NCBI GenBank assembly: GCA_030435675.1
Contig: CM059625.1
Location: 17,484,001-17,548,000 of the forward strand
Reading direction: 5' to 3'
DNA length: 64,000 nucleotides
Source of the DNA: Steinernema hermaphroditum
Taxonomy: Eukaryota; Nematoda; Chromadorea; Rhabditida; Steinernematidae
In this document: in pieces, positions 1 to 12,300 of the stretch
Layout: each line of letters opens with the position of its first letter
Numbering within the stretch: position 1 is the stretch's first letter
Made by a program: the position numbers and the translations under genes
The notes under the pieces: generated by a model
Told to the model about the DNA's origin: nothing
Database searches by the model: none
Seen by the model: the letters and a program-made list of their open reading frames with translations, nothing else

Positions 1-617
1 AAACTAATATGGCGTCGGTGAGAAAGCATATCGCATCTCTTTTGACGGGTATAGAGCGCGTGAGGGCACCTAGTATTTTGCACAGTTTATACACTCATCT
101 AGGCCTACCGTTCGCCCCTAGTCTCGCGTCGATCTTAGAGTTGCATGATTGACCGTTCCCTTGTTAGTGCCCAGTCTGTTAATCCGTCTGACAAGCTGGA
201 AGTTTATTCGAGTATTGGATGGTTGCTCTCAAGCAAGAACATGCATTATTTTAATGATATCATTTGCTGAATGTAGCTAAGTGATGAATTGTTGTCGTTA
301 CATTTGTGTTCGTCGGGAGCAGCCGGGCCATGTCCATTTCCAAAACCTTTCCTTTCAGTGATCGCACGAACCCTAACAAACGTTTGACAGCGGTCGCCTG
401 CAGAAGAGACAGTCTAATACGTGAACCCATTCAACTTCTCGGAACTTCCGATGCTTTCTAATTTATGCAGGGTGTACCAACCCTTTGTGCCCGTATACCC
501 TTTATTGGGCCGGCGAGGCTTGAGTGTGGCCAGTTCCGAAAAGGTTCATGAGATTTAATTACCGAATTAAGGGAGATGGGACTTTGGCCGATATTATGTT
601 AGATGCTCTTACAAAGC
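1..617. other. Left-edge intergenic sequence, downstream of the beta-galactosidase gene
   Basis: No gene can be supported here. A 47-codon plus-strand frame opens at ATG 9-11 and closes at a TGA near 150, but it matches nothing I know and has no splice context. The minus-strand poly(A) signal of the neighbouring gene lies at 501-506. Confidence 0.5.
501..506 (-). terminator. Poly(A) signal AATAAA of the beta-galactosidase gene
   Basis: The plus strand reads TTTATT, so the minus strand carries the canonical AATAAA. It lies about 112 bases past the stop codon at 618-620, a normal distance for a nematode 3' UTR. The cleavage site itself cannot be seen. Confidence 0.5.
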
Positions 618-3273
618 TTAATAATCGTCACGGAAGCCCTTGAACTTGTTTTCATAGATCTTGTAGAGTCGGTCCGACTTTATGATATTCGGATCGGCGG
701 TAGTGAAGTTGAACAGCGGTTTGTCAATAAAATTGATTTCGCACTGCGAACCACGGCACGTATCCGTTCCCAGAAGCTCCAGAATGACGATCGAATTTAC
801 TGGACGGAGGTAGCTCCCTGGGACGTACAGAGTGATCTAGATTTTATGAAAATTTTTGTCGGGTGCTCATTTACCTGGGGGCCAGCGGCGGGCCAATAGC
901 GGCCGACGTTGTATCCATTAATAAAGAGCTGTCCCTTTCTCCACTGTCTAGGATCGAGGAAGGTGTCTTGCTGCACGTCGGTCTCAAAGGTTCCGACGTA
1001 AACGTTCGGGCCTCTGGCTGGTCTCGCGTCTTCGGTGAGAATCTAAAAATTATGGCTTGCACAAAATAGTGAAATAAAATGTTTTGGCAACCACAGCAAA
1101 GGAGTTTCTAGCTTTGTTCAACTAACGTTACCTTGAGCTTTTTGAAGCTCTTCTCATTTATGTCAATTCCACATTGCTCCCAATCGTCGATCACCTGTCC
1201 GTTAAGCGTAACGTTCGAGATAATGCCCTAAAAGTATGATTTCGCCCAATACAGTCACACTGAAGTGTATGACCTTGAAGTCGTTAATAGTCTCATAGGT
1301 TTGTCGGCCTCGATTTTCGACCATGATGGATAAAGCCATCCCGGGCTCGGCATCCTTCGGCATGCTAATTGAATGCCGTTTAAAGGATCCGAAGACGTCG
1401 ACCAAAGTGCCCTGAAAAATCAATATCATTTGAATTAGATAGATGCAGACATACCATATATTCCCCATCAAGCATAACGTATCCGTGGTCTTTCAGAACG
1501 TCCACTTTAAGTACGCTTCCGGCCACTTTCAGCTTTGTTTCGTAGAGTACAAATCCATATGGTACATCCAACTCTTCGAAAGTCATTGGGTACTTGGAAT
1601 GTTTACAGCCATTGCTGACGGCCTTCTTCAATTTGGAGAGTGTTCCCAGCTTGGTCACCTTGATTTTGCCGTAAGCTTTCTTTCTATGAATGTTTTATAA
1701 ATAGAGTCTGCATTTCCCACTATATTCGCGATTAACACATTATCATATAAGATATCTTTCGAAATATCTACCTCCATTGTTTATGAATGCATAACTTACG
1801 TGCTATTCTGAGGCACAGCGAGAGGCTTATTAGGCCAGTCAGGAATCGTGGTAATCCAGTTTCGAATCGCCAGGTAATTTGCGGTAATGTCACCTGCCTC
1901 GGTAATCGGAGATGAGTAGTCATATGAGGTGATAACCTGGAATATAAGCAAACATTGAACATTACGATCTTTACCATCCTACCGCAGAGCTCACTTCGGC
2001 GCCATTCCAGTATCCAAAATTGGTTCCACCATGCATCATATAATAATTGAACGAAGCACCGACACTGTACATGTATTCGGTATTATTCATGATCCATTCC
2101 ACAGTAGGGACCTCATTCTTCTGCTGACCCCACATTACGAACCAGCCGGGATAGAATTCGGAGTTTACACGAGGAACTAAAGAAAAGTTGTGTGCAGCAT
2201 GAAGGAGAGAGTGGTAATTCTACCACCGCTGTAGAAGAAGTTCTGCAGATAGAAATAGCGATCGATAGCTATCTTAGTGCTGATACCAAAGTCAACCGTA
2301 GGAATGGCTCCCGGGATAGAACCACAACGAAGCATGCGTCGGTCGGGACCATCAGCTGAAATAGTCGAATTGCACTTGCAATACACTACTGTGGCTCCTC
2401 TGGACACTACATAAATACAATTACATTGCTTAGTTCTTTCTTTCTTTCAGTCATTCGCAACATATGTGCTTCTCATCACTTACTTGTGTACAGCATGACA
2501 TCACTTCCGAGTCCTTTAGCAGTGCGCTCTTGTAGCCATCGCATGTAGGTACGGTCGCAAGCTTCGAAGCTCCCGTATTCATTCTCGATTTGTACCATAA
2601 GGATCGGTCCGCCATTGCGGATCAGATGAGGTTCAATTTGCGGAAAAAGGCCGGAGAAGAAGCGGTCGGTTGCGCTGAGGAAACTGGAAAAAATTTCTGG
2701 AAATGAGTCAACGGGCAGTAAATAGAGGGCAAGTGGTATATCTGTACAAGTGATGCACTTATTCGCACTACCCGCTTTGGAAGCTACACTTACCGAGTGT
2801 CGTTTGTGCGCATCCGAATGTCCTTGTCTTTCAATAGCCACCAAGGCAATCCACCATTTTCCCACTCACCACAAGAATACGGTCCAACACGGATCAGCAC
2901 ATAGAGATCATTCGTCTGTGCAAGTTCGATAAATTGGCTTACGTTTCGGTCGTCTTTGAAGTTAAACCTAAACGTCGACCGCTGAGCTCTATGCATAAAT
3001 ACCGTAATCCTACACTCCTGGTCGCTCCTCGTGGAAATTCCATGGGACATAGAACTGCACAGCGTTGAGTCCGGCGGCACGAATACGCTGCAGACGGTCA
3101 TTCCACAGTTCAGGTGGAATACGAAAGTAGTGAATACTTCCGGAGATATAGCGGAACGGCTGATCGTTGAGAAAGAATTGCTGGTCCTTGAAGGTGAACG
3201 CGGAGCCGCGCGGAACGTGATGCCCTCTCACGGCGGCACAGAAGGAGAGAAAAGCCAGGAGCGTTGCGAACAT
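618..3273 (-). CDS. GLB1: Beta-galactosidase, glycoside hydrolase family 35 (lysosomal GLB1 type)
   Basis: Predicted to remove terminal beta-linked galactose from glycolipids and glycoproteins in the lysosome or outside the cell. Eleven exons join in phase to 644 residues: 3014-3273, 2794-2967, 2484-2683, 2224-2355, 1995-2176, 1800-1936, 1455-1683, 1274-1411, 1132-1227, 875-1042 and 618-836. The protein opens with a signal peptide ([17 protein letters not shown]). I chose this Met rather than the in-frame upstream one at 3357 because it places the hydrophobic stretch at the very N-terminus. The GH35 barrel follows, with the acid/base Glu in IENEYGSF near residue 180 and the nucleophile Glu in VNSEFYPGW near residue 262. 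The C-terminal jelly-roll domain ends with the family motif [11 protein letters not shown]. Human GLB1 has 677 residues, so the length is normal. The gene looks intact. Confidence 0.93.
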
Positions 3274-4888
3274 CTCGCCCGCCAGCACTGACCGTCCAAC
3301 AACTGCTTGTGGCTCGGACTGGCAGAAAGCACTAGGCAAACAGATGTTCCTATGCAAGGCGGAAAAAGAAGGCTAAAAGTCAGTAGTCAATCAGCATATA
3401 GCCGCGTTAAGTTGTGAAAAAGCGATCTCGTTATGCGGCAGCAGAGGGATAGGGATCACTTGGAATGCACCATGACGCGTTCCGTTGACAGGCAACCTAA
3501 CACTTGAACGATGACAGAATTTCGCGGATCGCATCGTGAACGAAACAAAGCTTCACACTTCTGCTCCCCGATATGTGCTATTGACAATGAATGGTCGGCA
3601 GCCGAGTTCTGAGCAGTGAATCATTTTATGAGTACACAGATGGAGCAAGCACATGATCAATGTAGACAAACTATGCTACGACCTGCGTGAATATAGGGAA
3701 AGCTATGTAGATCAAAAGATGACAATACAAGGCACCGAAAAAGTGAACACGTTCTTGTAATCATGACATCCTTATTAACGCTTCAAGAGCCCCAAATGAG
3801 GGTATTATGCAGCATGTAAACATCTAAAATTCAATGGGTATTGAAAAGCTGTATCGGTTGTTAAGGCGATGGATAATTGTAGGGTTCTCTAATGAATATC
3901 ATGTAGACAGAATTTTCCACGCATACCTATTGCGGGAGCAAACCTCAGACTAGGATTCGTTATTGTGGACTTTCAGTAAATTCTGCTGACATTTCTACGA
4001 CATAAGCACGTTCACGACTCATTTCTATTCATACAGAATTATAAATTCTCCAAGTTGTAATTTCCCCATCAAATTGAAAGATGTGGAGCATGAGGCACAA
4101 CGAGACCGTCGGTCTCAGTGCTGGACCACATCGTGTCTGAAAACAAAGTTAACACCCTACCTCCCCAAACAAGTATATTTCATTACGATAACTGTATTTG
4201 TTTCTATTCATTTTTATCCCAGGCCTGTTCTGTTGGGGCTCGTTGTGAATTGGGAGGGAAGTCACGCTTCAAAAGCTTCAGGTTCAACACTGGAAAATCG
4301 GTTGTTGGATGAAATCTAAGTGCAAAAAGAAAGAAAAAAAGAAACAAAATGAAGAATGACCACTAAATACCGACTATCATACGCCAACTCTTCTCTCTAA
4401 AAAGCGATGCCCTAAAAAGTGGTAGTCTTTAGTCTTGATACTGTGTTAATGTTAGTAGTACATGCTAATGCTAAAAGTCCGCAACAGCCATTCTCCATTG
4501 CAGGTGCTTTCCCATAATGGGTTTTGTTGCTAAGCCTTATGCTATCCCTCGACAGTGCTTGCAAATGTGTTATGAGTGCAGCATTTTGAAACGTCCCGTT
4601 TCAACTACCCAACAATAATAAAAAGCGCCAGCATCTTATATGGGATGATTATATTCTCCTATGTTCATTTTAAAATTTATTAATGACCACTTGAGATGTA
4701 CAATTAAACACAAAGAAAAGAGGGAAACTGAAAAGGCGTGGAAGAGAGAGATGAAGAACAGAAAATGAAACAGGGAACAGCTTTACGACAGTAGAATCTT
4801 AAAACAATGGGAAGAGCTTAAGGTAAAATTTATAACCGCGACTCTATACAGAAAACTAATAATAAAAACTTTTCATGCAGGACGACGA
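3274..4888. other. Intergenic region between beta-galactosidase and twitchin
   Basis: This stretch holds the 5' flank of the galactosidase gene and the 3' UTR of twitchin. The only open frames are short, on the plus strand, and unlike any family I know. There is no minus-strand frame that could encode further twitchin Ig domains. No repeat or RNA gene was recognised. Confidence 0.5.
4677..4682 (-). terminator. Candidate poly(A) signal of twitchin
   Basis: The minus strand reads AATAAA about 207 bases past the twitchin stop codon at 4889-4891. It is the nearest canonical hexamer that I found in the 3' direction. Confidence 0.4.
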
Positions 4889-6369
4889 CTAAACTACTCG
4901 GGCCTTCTTCTTCTTTAAGGGTTTCTTCTCAACGTGGTTCACTTGCTCGCCCTCGTCTTCTACCTTGCTCTCTTTCTCTGTTTTGGTTGCGGTAATCTAA
5001 ACGAAAATATCTTTATTCTGTCTACCGGCGCAGATCTACCTCTTCACTCGGTGCTTCAACGTGCTCATCGGTCAATGCGTTGCCGTTTGGTAAAACTCCG
5101 TTACCATTAGTGATTGGTTCGCGTTTCCTAAATGTTCAAGGTGATTTTTCGAATATTGGCTCTTATGACTTACTTGACTGTCAAAACTGCCTTGCAAGTC
5201 TCGGATCCGGCCGAGTTGCTCGCTTTGCAGCAGTATTCGCCCTCGTCGTCCGCGGATGCACCAATGACACGAAGCGTTGCGCGACCAGCGGCGAACGAGG
5301 TGATGAATCGTTCGTCAGGCGAAATTTTTTCGCCATTTCTAAGCCACTCCACTAAGGGCTCGGGTTTTCCGGAAATCTACAAAGAGTCCTGAGGGGGACG
5401 ACAGTGAGCAATAACTTACTAGGCAGGAAAATTCAGCGTTTTCAGTTTCTTCGACGTCAACGTTTGCGAGCGACCTGTCAAACGTTGGAACGTTGGCTGA
5501 CGGCTCGAGACGAATATCGTCTACAGCACGTCGCGTAGGCGTGGTTCGAAGCAAGCGGGAAGCGATGTCGCTGGAGGAGCGCGATCGCTCTACGTCACCT
5601 CCTATCCTTAAACTGTCGTAGACTCGTCGGGTGCGAACGGTAGGCAAAGGAATGGGTTCGCCGCCCCTTCCTTGCACGGTCAGCTGACATTCGGTCGAGT
5701 GCTCTCCAACGTCGTTGGAGGCTCGGCACGTGTATGTTCCGGCATCTTCCATTCGCGAGTTGAAGATTTCGAGGGTGCAAACTCCACTACGGTATGTGAC
5801 TTGGACGCGACTTTCGTCAACGGGATGGCCGTCCTTTAGCCACTCGATCTTGGGAGCCGGGTTGCCTTGGACCGAGCAAATCAGTTTGCACTGATGATTC
5901 TTCTGGATCAGACGCGGACGCAGGTGGAAGGAGAAGGTGGGGGCTGAAAGCTTCTCCTTGAACTCGACCACTTCCGGTAGTGGTGCGGGTTTGCGCGCAG
6001 GCTCCAGTGGCTTCGACTCAAATGGCTCGGTAGTTTCTGAAGGATATGTGTGAATAGCACGGTAGAGAGATAAGCAACTTACTGTGCACATTGAGGAACA
6101 CAACTTCTTCTTTTGACCCGTAAGAATTGTTTGCTCTGACCGTGTACTCTCCTCGGTCATCCATCTTCACACGGTTGATCGTGAGTGCGTAATCGTTGTC
6201 ATTGTACTTCTTCATGTACTTGACACTTTGCTTCAATTCTCGGTTATCCTTGTGCCAGGTGATGATTGGTGGCGAGGCAGCGATAACGCGACAATAGAAG
6301 TTCGCACTTTGGCCTTCGGCACAGCTTGTGCTGAACGGCTTGATGATGAACCGTGGCTGAGCGTCTGAA
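4889..6369 (-). other. unc-22: Twitchin C-terminus: three Ig domains and a basic tail
   Basis: After the kinase tail come one Ig (RFIIKPF..., end of exon 36), a second (exon 37, with YTCRASNDVG) and a third (exons 37-38, with YCCKASNSAG). Exons 39 and 40 then encode a hydrophilic tail ending in KKPLKKKKARVV and TAG at 4889-4891. In Caenorhabditis twitchin, as I recall the sequence, two further Ig domains follow at this place; none is encoded here. Confidence 0.8.
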
Positions 6370-9300
6370 CGATCGAACCACGAGTCGTGCATGTGGTATT
6401 CGAGTGGGCGATGCTTGCGTAGAGAGCTGAAGTTGGCTACGCGACCGAGTGGTGGATTCGGTTCGGGCCAAGCGTCGTAGCGATTGCGTACGCGATCGCG
6501 CACGTTCGTGTATCGGGAGCTGGGAATGGTTTCCGGGGTACCAGCGAGCTCATTGCACAGCCAAGGATGATCAAGGGCTTCATGGATGTTCATACGTTCA
6601 TTGGGTTCCGCTTGAAGGAGCTTACGAATGAAATCCTTTGCGTTGTCTGAGATAGAACCGAATGCAGGGTCATCCATATTCCAGTCGCACGCTTTCACGT
6701 TCTTCAGTGTCTCTTCGTCATTTTCTCCACCGAATGGCGACAGTCCGCTGAGAAGAATGTAAGAGAGAACACCAACACTCCACATGTCAGTGTAGAAGCC
6801 GACTGGCTTTCCGGAAGCGATTTCGGGAGCAGCGAACTCGGCAGTTCCGGTGGTGACTTTAACAGACTGCCGGGGGTCGAGCTTGGCGGTAAGTCCGAAA
6901 TCGATCAGCTTCAGCTGGTTGCTCTTCTTTGTGGTGAACATGATGTTTTCGGGCTTCAAATCCAAATGGACGTAGTTCATCTCGTGCATGTGCCTGAGAG
7001 CGTTGCACACTTGTCTCATATAGTCGATGGCTTCTTCTTCGCTCATACGATTCTTTTCGTCGGAAACTTTTTCGAAGAGTTCACCTCCAGACATGAACTC
7101 GTAGATCATTACCATTTCTTCTTCGTCTTCGAAAGCGTCATGAAGGTTGATGAGAGATGGGTGTCTGAGCTCGGACATCGTGTTGATCTCCTTTCTGACG
7201 GTTTCCTTGTCGGCTTCGTGAGGGGTGTTCACAAATTTGGCGGCGAACGTGTTACCGGTGGCGCGCTCGACGCATCGATGGACAACTCCAAAAGCTCCAG
7301 ATCCGATTTCTTCCAAAATGTCATAATAGTCGTAAACAGATTCTCGTTTCGTTTCAACCGGTTGAGGGTAGTACTGCTTCCATACGTCAATTACGTATAC
7401 GTCGTAGTTCTCAGCGGTGGCACCCTTACCGCGAACCTTCTTACCCGTATCATCGACGTCATAGCCATGTCGACGGCGATTCGATCCAGGGATCAGCACA
7501 GGTGCGGTGGGTTCGCACGGACGGCTGATTCCGTGGATGTTCTCAGCTGAGATTCGGAATTCGTAAGTGGCCTTCGGCTTGAGTCCTTCCACCGTAAGAT
7601 AAGTGTATCGGCTTCTGGCGCATTGCACCCATTGCGTGGTACCGACTTCACGCTTCTCTATGTGGTAGTTCGTAACGAGCGCTCCTCCGTCAAGGACTGG
7701 TGGTTTCCATGACAGGATCACTGCCTCGTCGAGAACGTTTTCAACAATCGGGAATCGCGGAGGTTCGGGACGGTCCGCGACAACAACGGAAACCGTTCCA
7801 TCGGCAGTTCCAACTTCATTCTCGATGACCAAACGGTATTGTCCGAAGTCTTCGCGCGTGGCATTTGTGATGGTTAAAGTCGCCTGGCGATCGTCGATGT
7901 TCATCGAGTACTTGCCTCCACTCTCGATCTTCTCGCCATCCTTCATCCAGCGCGCTCTCGGAAGTGGGAATGATTTGAAAGGAATCTTCAGCTCGATCGT
8001 TTCGCCCTTGTTGACCTCGTATCCTCCGTGGTAGCGTGGTGGCACGAACACGCGAGGCTTCTCACGAATCTGCAACTGTGCCCGGGTGCTTCGGCTTCCA
8101 ACAGTATTGGTAGCGCGGCAAGTATACTCGTCGGCGTCTTCCGGCTGTAGATCGTTGATGATGAGTACCTGCTTGTCGCCCTTAGTGAGGATGGTGTATT
8201 TCGATGTGTCGACAAGTTCTCGCGTTCCCTTGAACCATCTGTATTCCGGTCGTGGTGTGCCCGAGATTTCGCACTCAAACGTGACCGAGCGCCCATGTTC
8301 ACCGGCCAAATTCGACAGAGGGGAGACGATTTCAGGAGTCTTTCCACTGTCCGAAGAGATGAAGAGGTGAGGTTCGGCATCGGCAAACTCGGACAGTCCA
8401 GCATCGTTGACTGCAGCTACACGGAATTCGTACGTTCTTCCTTCGATCAAGTTGGGGATGTCGAACGAATTTCCAACGGACGGCGCCTGGGTACACTTCT
8501 GCCAGATGTCGGTGCCCTTCTCGCGTTTCTCGATCATGTAACCACGGATACGTCCGCCACCATCGCTCTGAGGACGCAGCCAAGTAAGCGTCACGTAATC
8601 TGGTCCGATGTTGTTTACTGTAGGCTGCGACGGTGGTCCAGGAGGATCGAACGGCAACTTGGCGATAATCGAGTGTTCGCTGGTAAGGGGAGCACCTTGT
8701 CCGTTTTCGTTGCAAGCGCTAACACGGAATTCGTACTCATGACTATCGAAGAGGCCGGGTACGGTAAAACTAAGATCGCGGACAGCAGAAGCCACAACGG
8801 CCCATTCGTCTTTGATGACATCGCGCTTTTCAATAACGTAGTTGGTGATGCGTGATCCGCCATCATCCTTAAATTTATTCTCGTCTTTACATAAATTATT
8901 CTAGGAACTTACAGTAGGTGGACGCCATGATAATGTGGCCTCGGTCTGAGAAATTCCACTGATTTGAAGGGGTCCAACAGGAGCTGACGGAAGTCCGGTG
9001 ACATTGATCCAGAAGCCGCAGCTAGCTTCGCCAGAATCATTACGGATGGTATATTCGAAGCGGCCGGCTTCTTTGCTGGTGAGTGACGGGATCGTGATGA
9101 GTACGTGGTCATCGAAATCGACAAGTCGAATGTTGTCGCTATCCAGGTTGACGTCCTCCTGGTTAAGGGTCAAAGAATGCGTGAAGGGAGCTGATCCAGA
9201 GAAGTAGATCTTCAAACGAATGAGCTCTCCATGAGGATAAATTCCGTTAGGAACATCCTTTTCGATGACTGGTGGAGCCTGGACTTTTAGAGCTGCAGTG

Positions 9301-12300
9301 GCGGTATCACTTCCAAACATGTTGGATACTTCGCAGGTGTAATCTCCAGCGTCGATGTCCCAAACTTCTTTGATAATGAGCTTGAAGACATCGTTATGAG
9401 CCTCAATGCGATATCGAGCGCTGTCGGGCAGCTCGCGACCGTTTCGTAGCCATCTAGCAGTAGGTGCGGGACGTCCAACGGCTTCACAGGTAAAAACAGC
9501 ACGCTGGTTGTAGGGGGCGGCAGTGTCCGATGGCTTGACAACGATTTGAGGGCGAGAGCCAGCCATCTCCTGGATCTTGATGGGCGATGTAGGAAGTGAT
9601 GGTATTCCCTTCCCAACGCTGTTGACGGCAATGATTCGGAATTCATAGTCGCGGTATTCGATGAGGTTGGGGACGGTGAACTCCGGAGTGACAACGTTGT
9701 AATCGCTGCACACATCCCAGATGTTGCTACCAGATTCGCGCTTCTCGACAATATAACCGGTGATTTTCGAGCCGCCGTCATCAATGGGCGGAGCCCAGGT
9801 TAGTGTCACGTAGTTGCGGCCAATAGACTCAGCATGAGCTTGACTCGGTGGGCCCGGAGGTCGGAACATCGGCTGTAGCTGCACGCGGTCAGATGCGGAG
9901 GACGGCTTGGAGAATCCAGCAGCGTTCTTAGCAATAACGCGGAATTCGTACTCGCCGAGATCACGCAATCCAGTAACCTTGAAGCTGTTGCCTGAGATAA
10001 GCTGACTGTTAGCAGTGATCCACTTCGTTGAGTTGGCATCTCGGTACTGAATATTGTAGCCGAGGATTCGGGAACCTCCGTTAGAAGTGGGTGCCTCCCA
10101 TTCCAATTCAGCCCAGTTTCTATCCATCGATCGCACAGTTGGTGGGTCCGGTTGACCGGGGACGGTAAACTGGTACTTGGCGGTGATTGGATTAGGCAAG
10201 TCGAGCGGATCGGAGATGCCGTACTGGTTCTCGGCGCGGACGCGGAACAAGTAGCGTTCGTTTTCAACGAGATTCATTGCCATGCATTCAGTGTTGCGGA
10301 CGAACGACGAGAGCTTCTCCCATTTAGGCTCGGCGGCACCACTCTTGATCAAGCACTTCTCCACGATGTAATTTGTGATCGGAGCACCTCCGTCGTCCTT
10401 TGGCGCCTTCCAACTAAGATGGCATGAGTCAGGGCAGATGTCAGCTGTTTCGAGAGGTCCCTCAGGAGGAGCTGGCCTGTCGACAACCTTCAGACGGACA
10501 GTTCCGGTGTCGGAGCCGAGTTCGTTCTCCATGTAGATCGTGTACGTTCCCGAATCGCCTCGTTCGCATTTACGATATCTCAGCTGAGTAAGATAATCGC
10601 TGGTTTCGATCTCCACTCGCTTGTCACGTTCGTCAAGAGTAATTTCATCTCGTTTCCACACAATTTTTGGCATGGGGCTGGCAGCATAGGGAACCAAGAT
10701 CTTGGCAGGTTCTCCAGCATGAGCGATGATGTCTCGTGTGAGCATTGCCATATCGATTCGTGGCTTCATCGGGGCGTGAGCAGCCATGATAGGTACGGAA
10801 TTTTCACTAAAGGCTCCAGGTCCCGCGGCATTTACAGCACAAACTCGGAATTCGTAGGTTTTCCGGGGAGTAAGTCCGGTTACACGCAACCTTGTGTCAG
10901 GAATGTTTCCGAACGCAGCCTTCAGCCACTGATTTGTTCCGATTTCGCGTTTCTCAACAATATATCCTTGAATGGGAGCACCACCGTCACTGTAAGGCTT
11001 GGTCCACTGTAGGCAGATTGCATCTTCTGAAGTAGATGTGGCTTCGGGAACACCAGGAGCTCCAGGAGGATCAAATGCATTTTTGACAAGGATGGGTTCG
11101 CTGGTTTCCAGAGGTTCACCAACGCCGTACTGGTTCTCGGCACGCACGCGGAACTCGTAGGAGACTCCGTTGTCCAAGTTGCGCACGCGACACATGGTGC
11201 CGACTGGCTGACCAACTTTGACCCATTCTCCGGTGCGAGGATCTTTCTTCTCAACAACGTAATTGGTAACTTCGTCTCCGCCGTTGTCTTTAGGCGGGCT
11301 CCAGTGAAGAGTGACCGCATCACCAGTAACGTCGGTGTGCGCGATTGGTCCAGTGGGCTTTCCAGGAGCGTCTAGGACAGTGACATGCAATTTAGCAGAG
11401 TCTTTTCCAAATCTGTTTTGCACGTTGATCTTGTAGGGGCCTCCGTCAGCTCGCTTAGCCGCAGTGGTGGTGAATGTGATCTTTCCGTCTTCGACTTTGA
11501 TAGAAGTACGATCGTCCTCGTAAATCTCCTGGTTGCCGTTGAATACATCAGCAGTTGGCTTTGGGTTGCCTCCCGAGTACGGAATACTGAAGGTGATGGT
11601 CTCTCCAGCACGGACGGTGATATCTTTCAAGCCGGAAAGATCGAGGCACGGTCTATCAGGTTGTTCCTGGATAATAACCATGTCAGACGGCTTCGAAGGA
11701 TCGCTTTCGCCTGCACTGTTGACAGCAATGACGCGGAACTCGTAAGATCCCTTCTCTTCGAGATTGTCGGCGATGAGGCTTGTTCCTTTCACAGGCTTCG
11801 TGTTGACCGGCGTCCAATCATCTTCGCCACTCTTTCTCTTCTGAACGATGTACCCATCGATAGGAGCTCCGCCGTCCTTTGAAGGTCGGTTCCATGTGAT
11901 CTCAGCGGTATTCTTGGTGATCTTTCCGACTCGTGGCTGATCAGGTGCGCCAGGAATTTCCACAAATGGCTTGCAGGTAACTGGGTCGCAACCGTTGCTG
12001 GGTGGGCCTTCTCCGGCTTCATTGACGGCGCGAACACGGAACTGGTACGTTTCGCCTTCGGCCAGTCCAGTTATGGTTGCCTCAGTTCCGTTGATGATTG
12101 CTCGTTTGACTGGGGCCCAGTCGCCGCCACCGCGCTTCTCAAAACGCTCGACAACATATCCGCTGATTGGGGCTCCGCCATCGTCGCGAGGAGGGTTCCA
12201 TTTCAGACTGACTTGGTTGCTGTCGTAGCCGGTAACTTCGGGAGTTGAGGGTGGTCCAGGAGGATCAAATGGATCGCGTGCAGTAACTGGTTGACCAACA

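Noticed and set aside
9..152. 47-codon plus-strand frame at the left edge (MASVRKHIASLL...)
   Set aside because: Too short to support by itself and no donor or domain; it could be chance.
6966..7550. 194-codon plus-strand frame opposite the twitchin kinase
   Set aside because: It is the mirror of a strongly conserved kinase exon; the encoded sequence is low in structure and matches no family.
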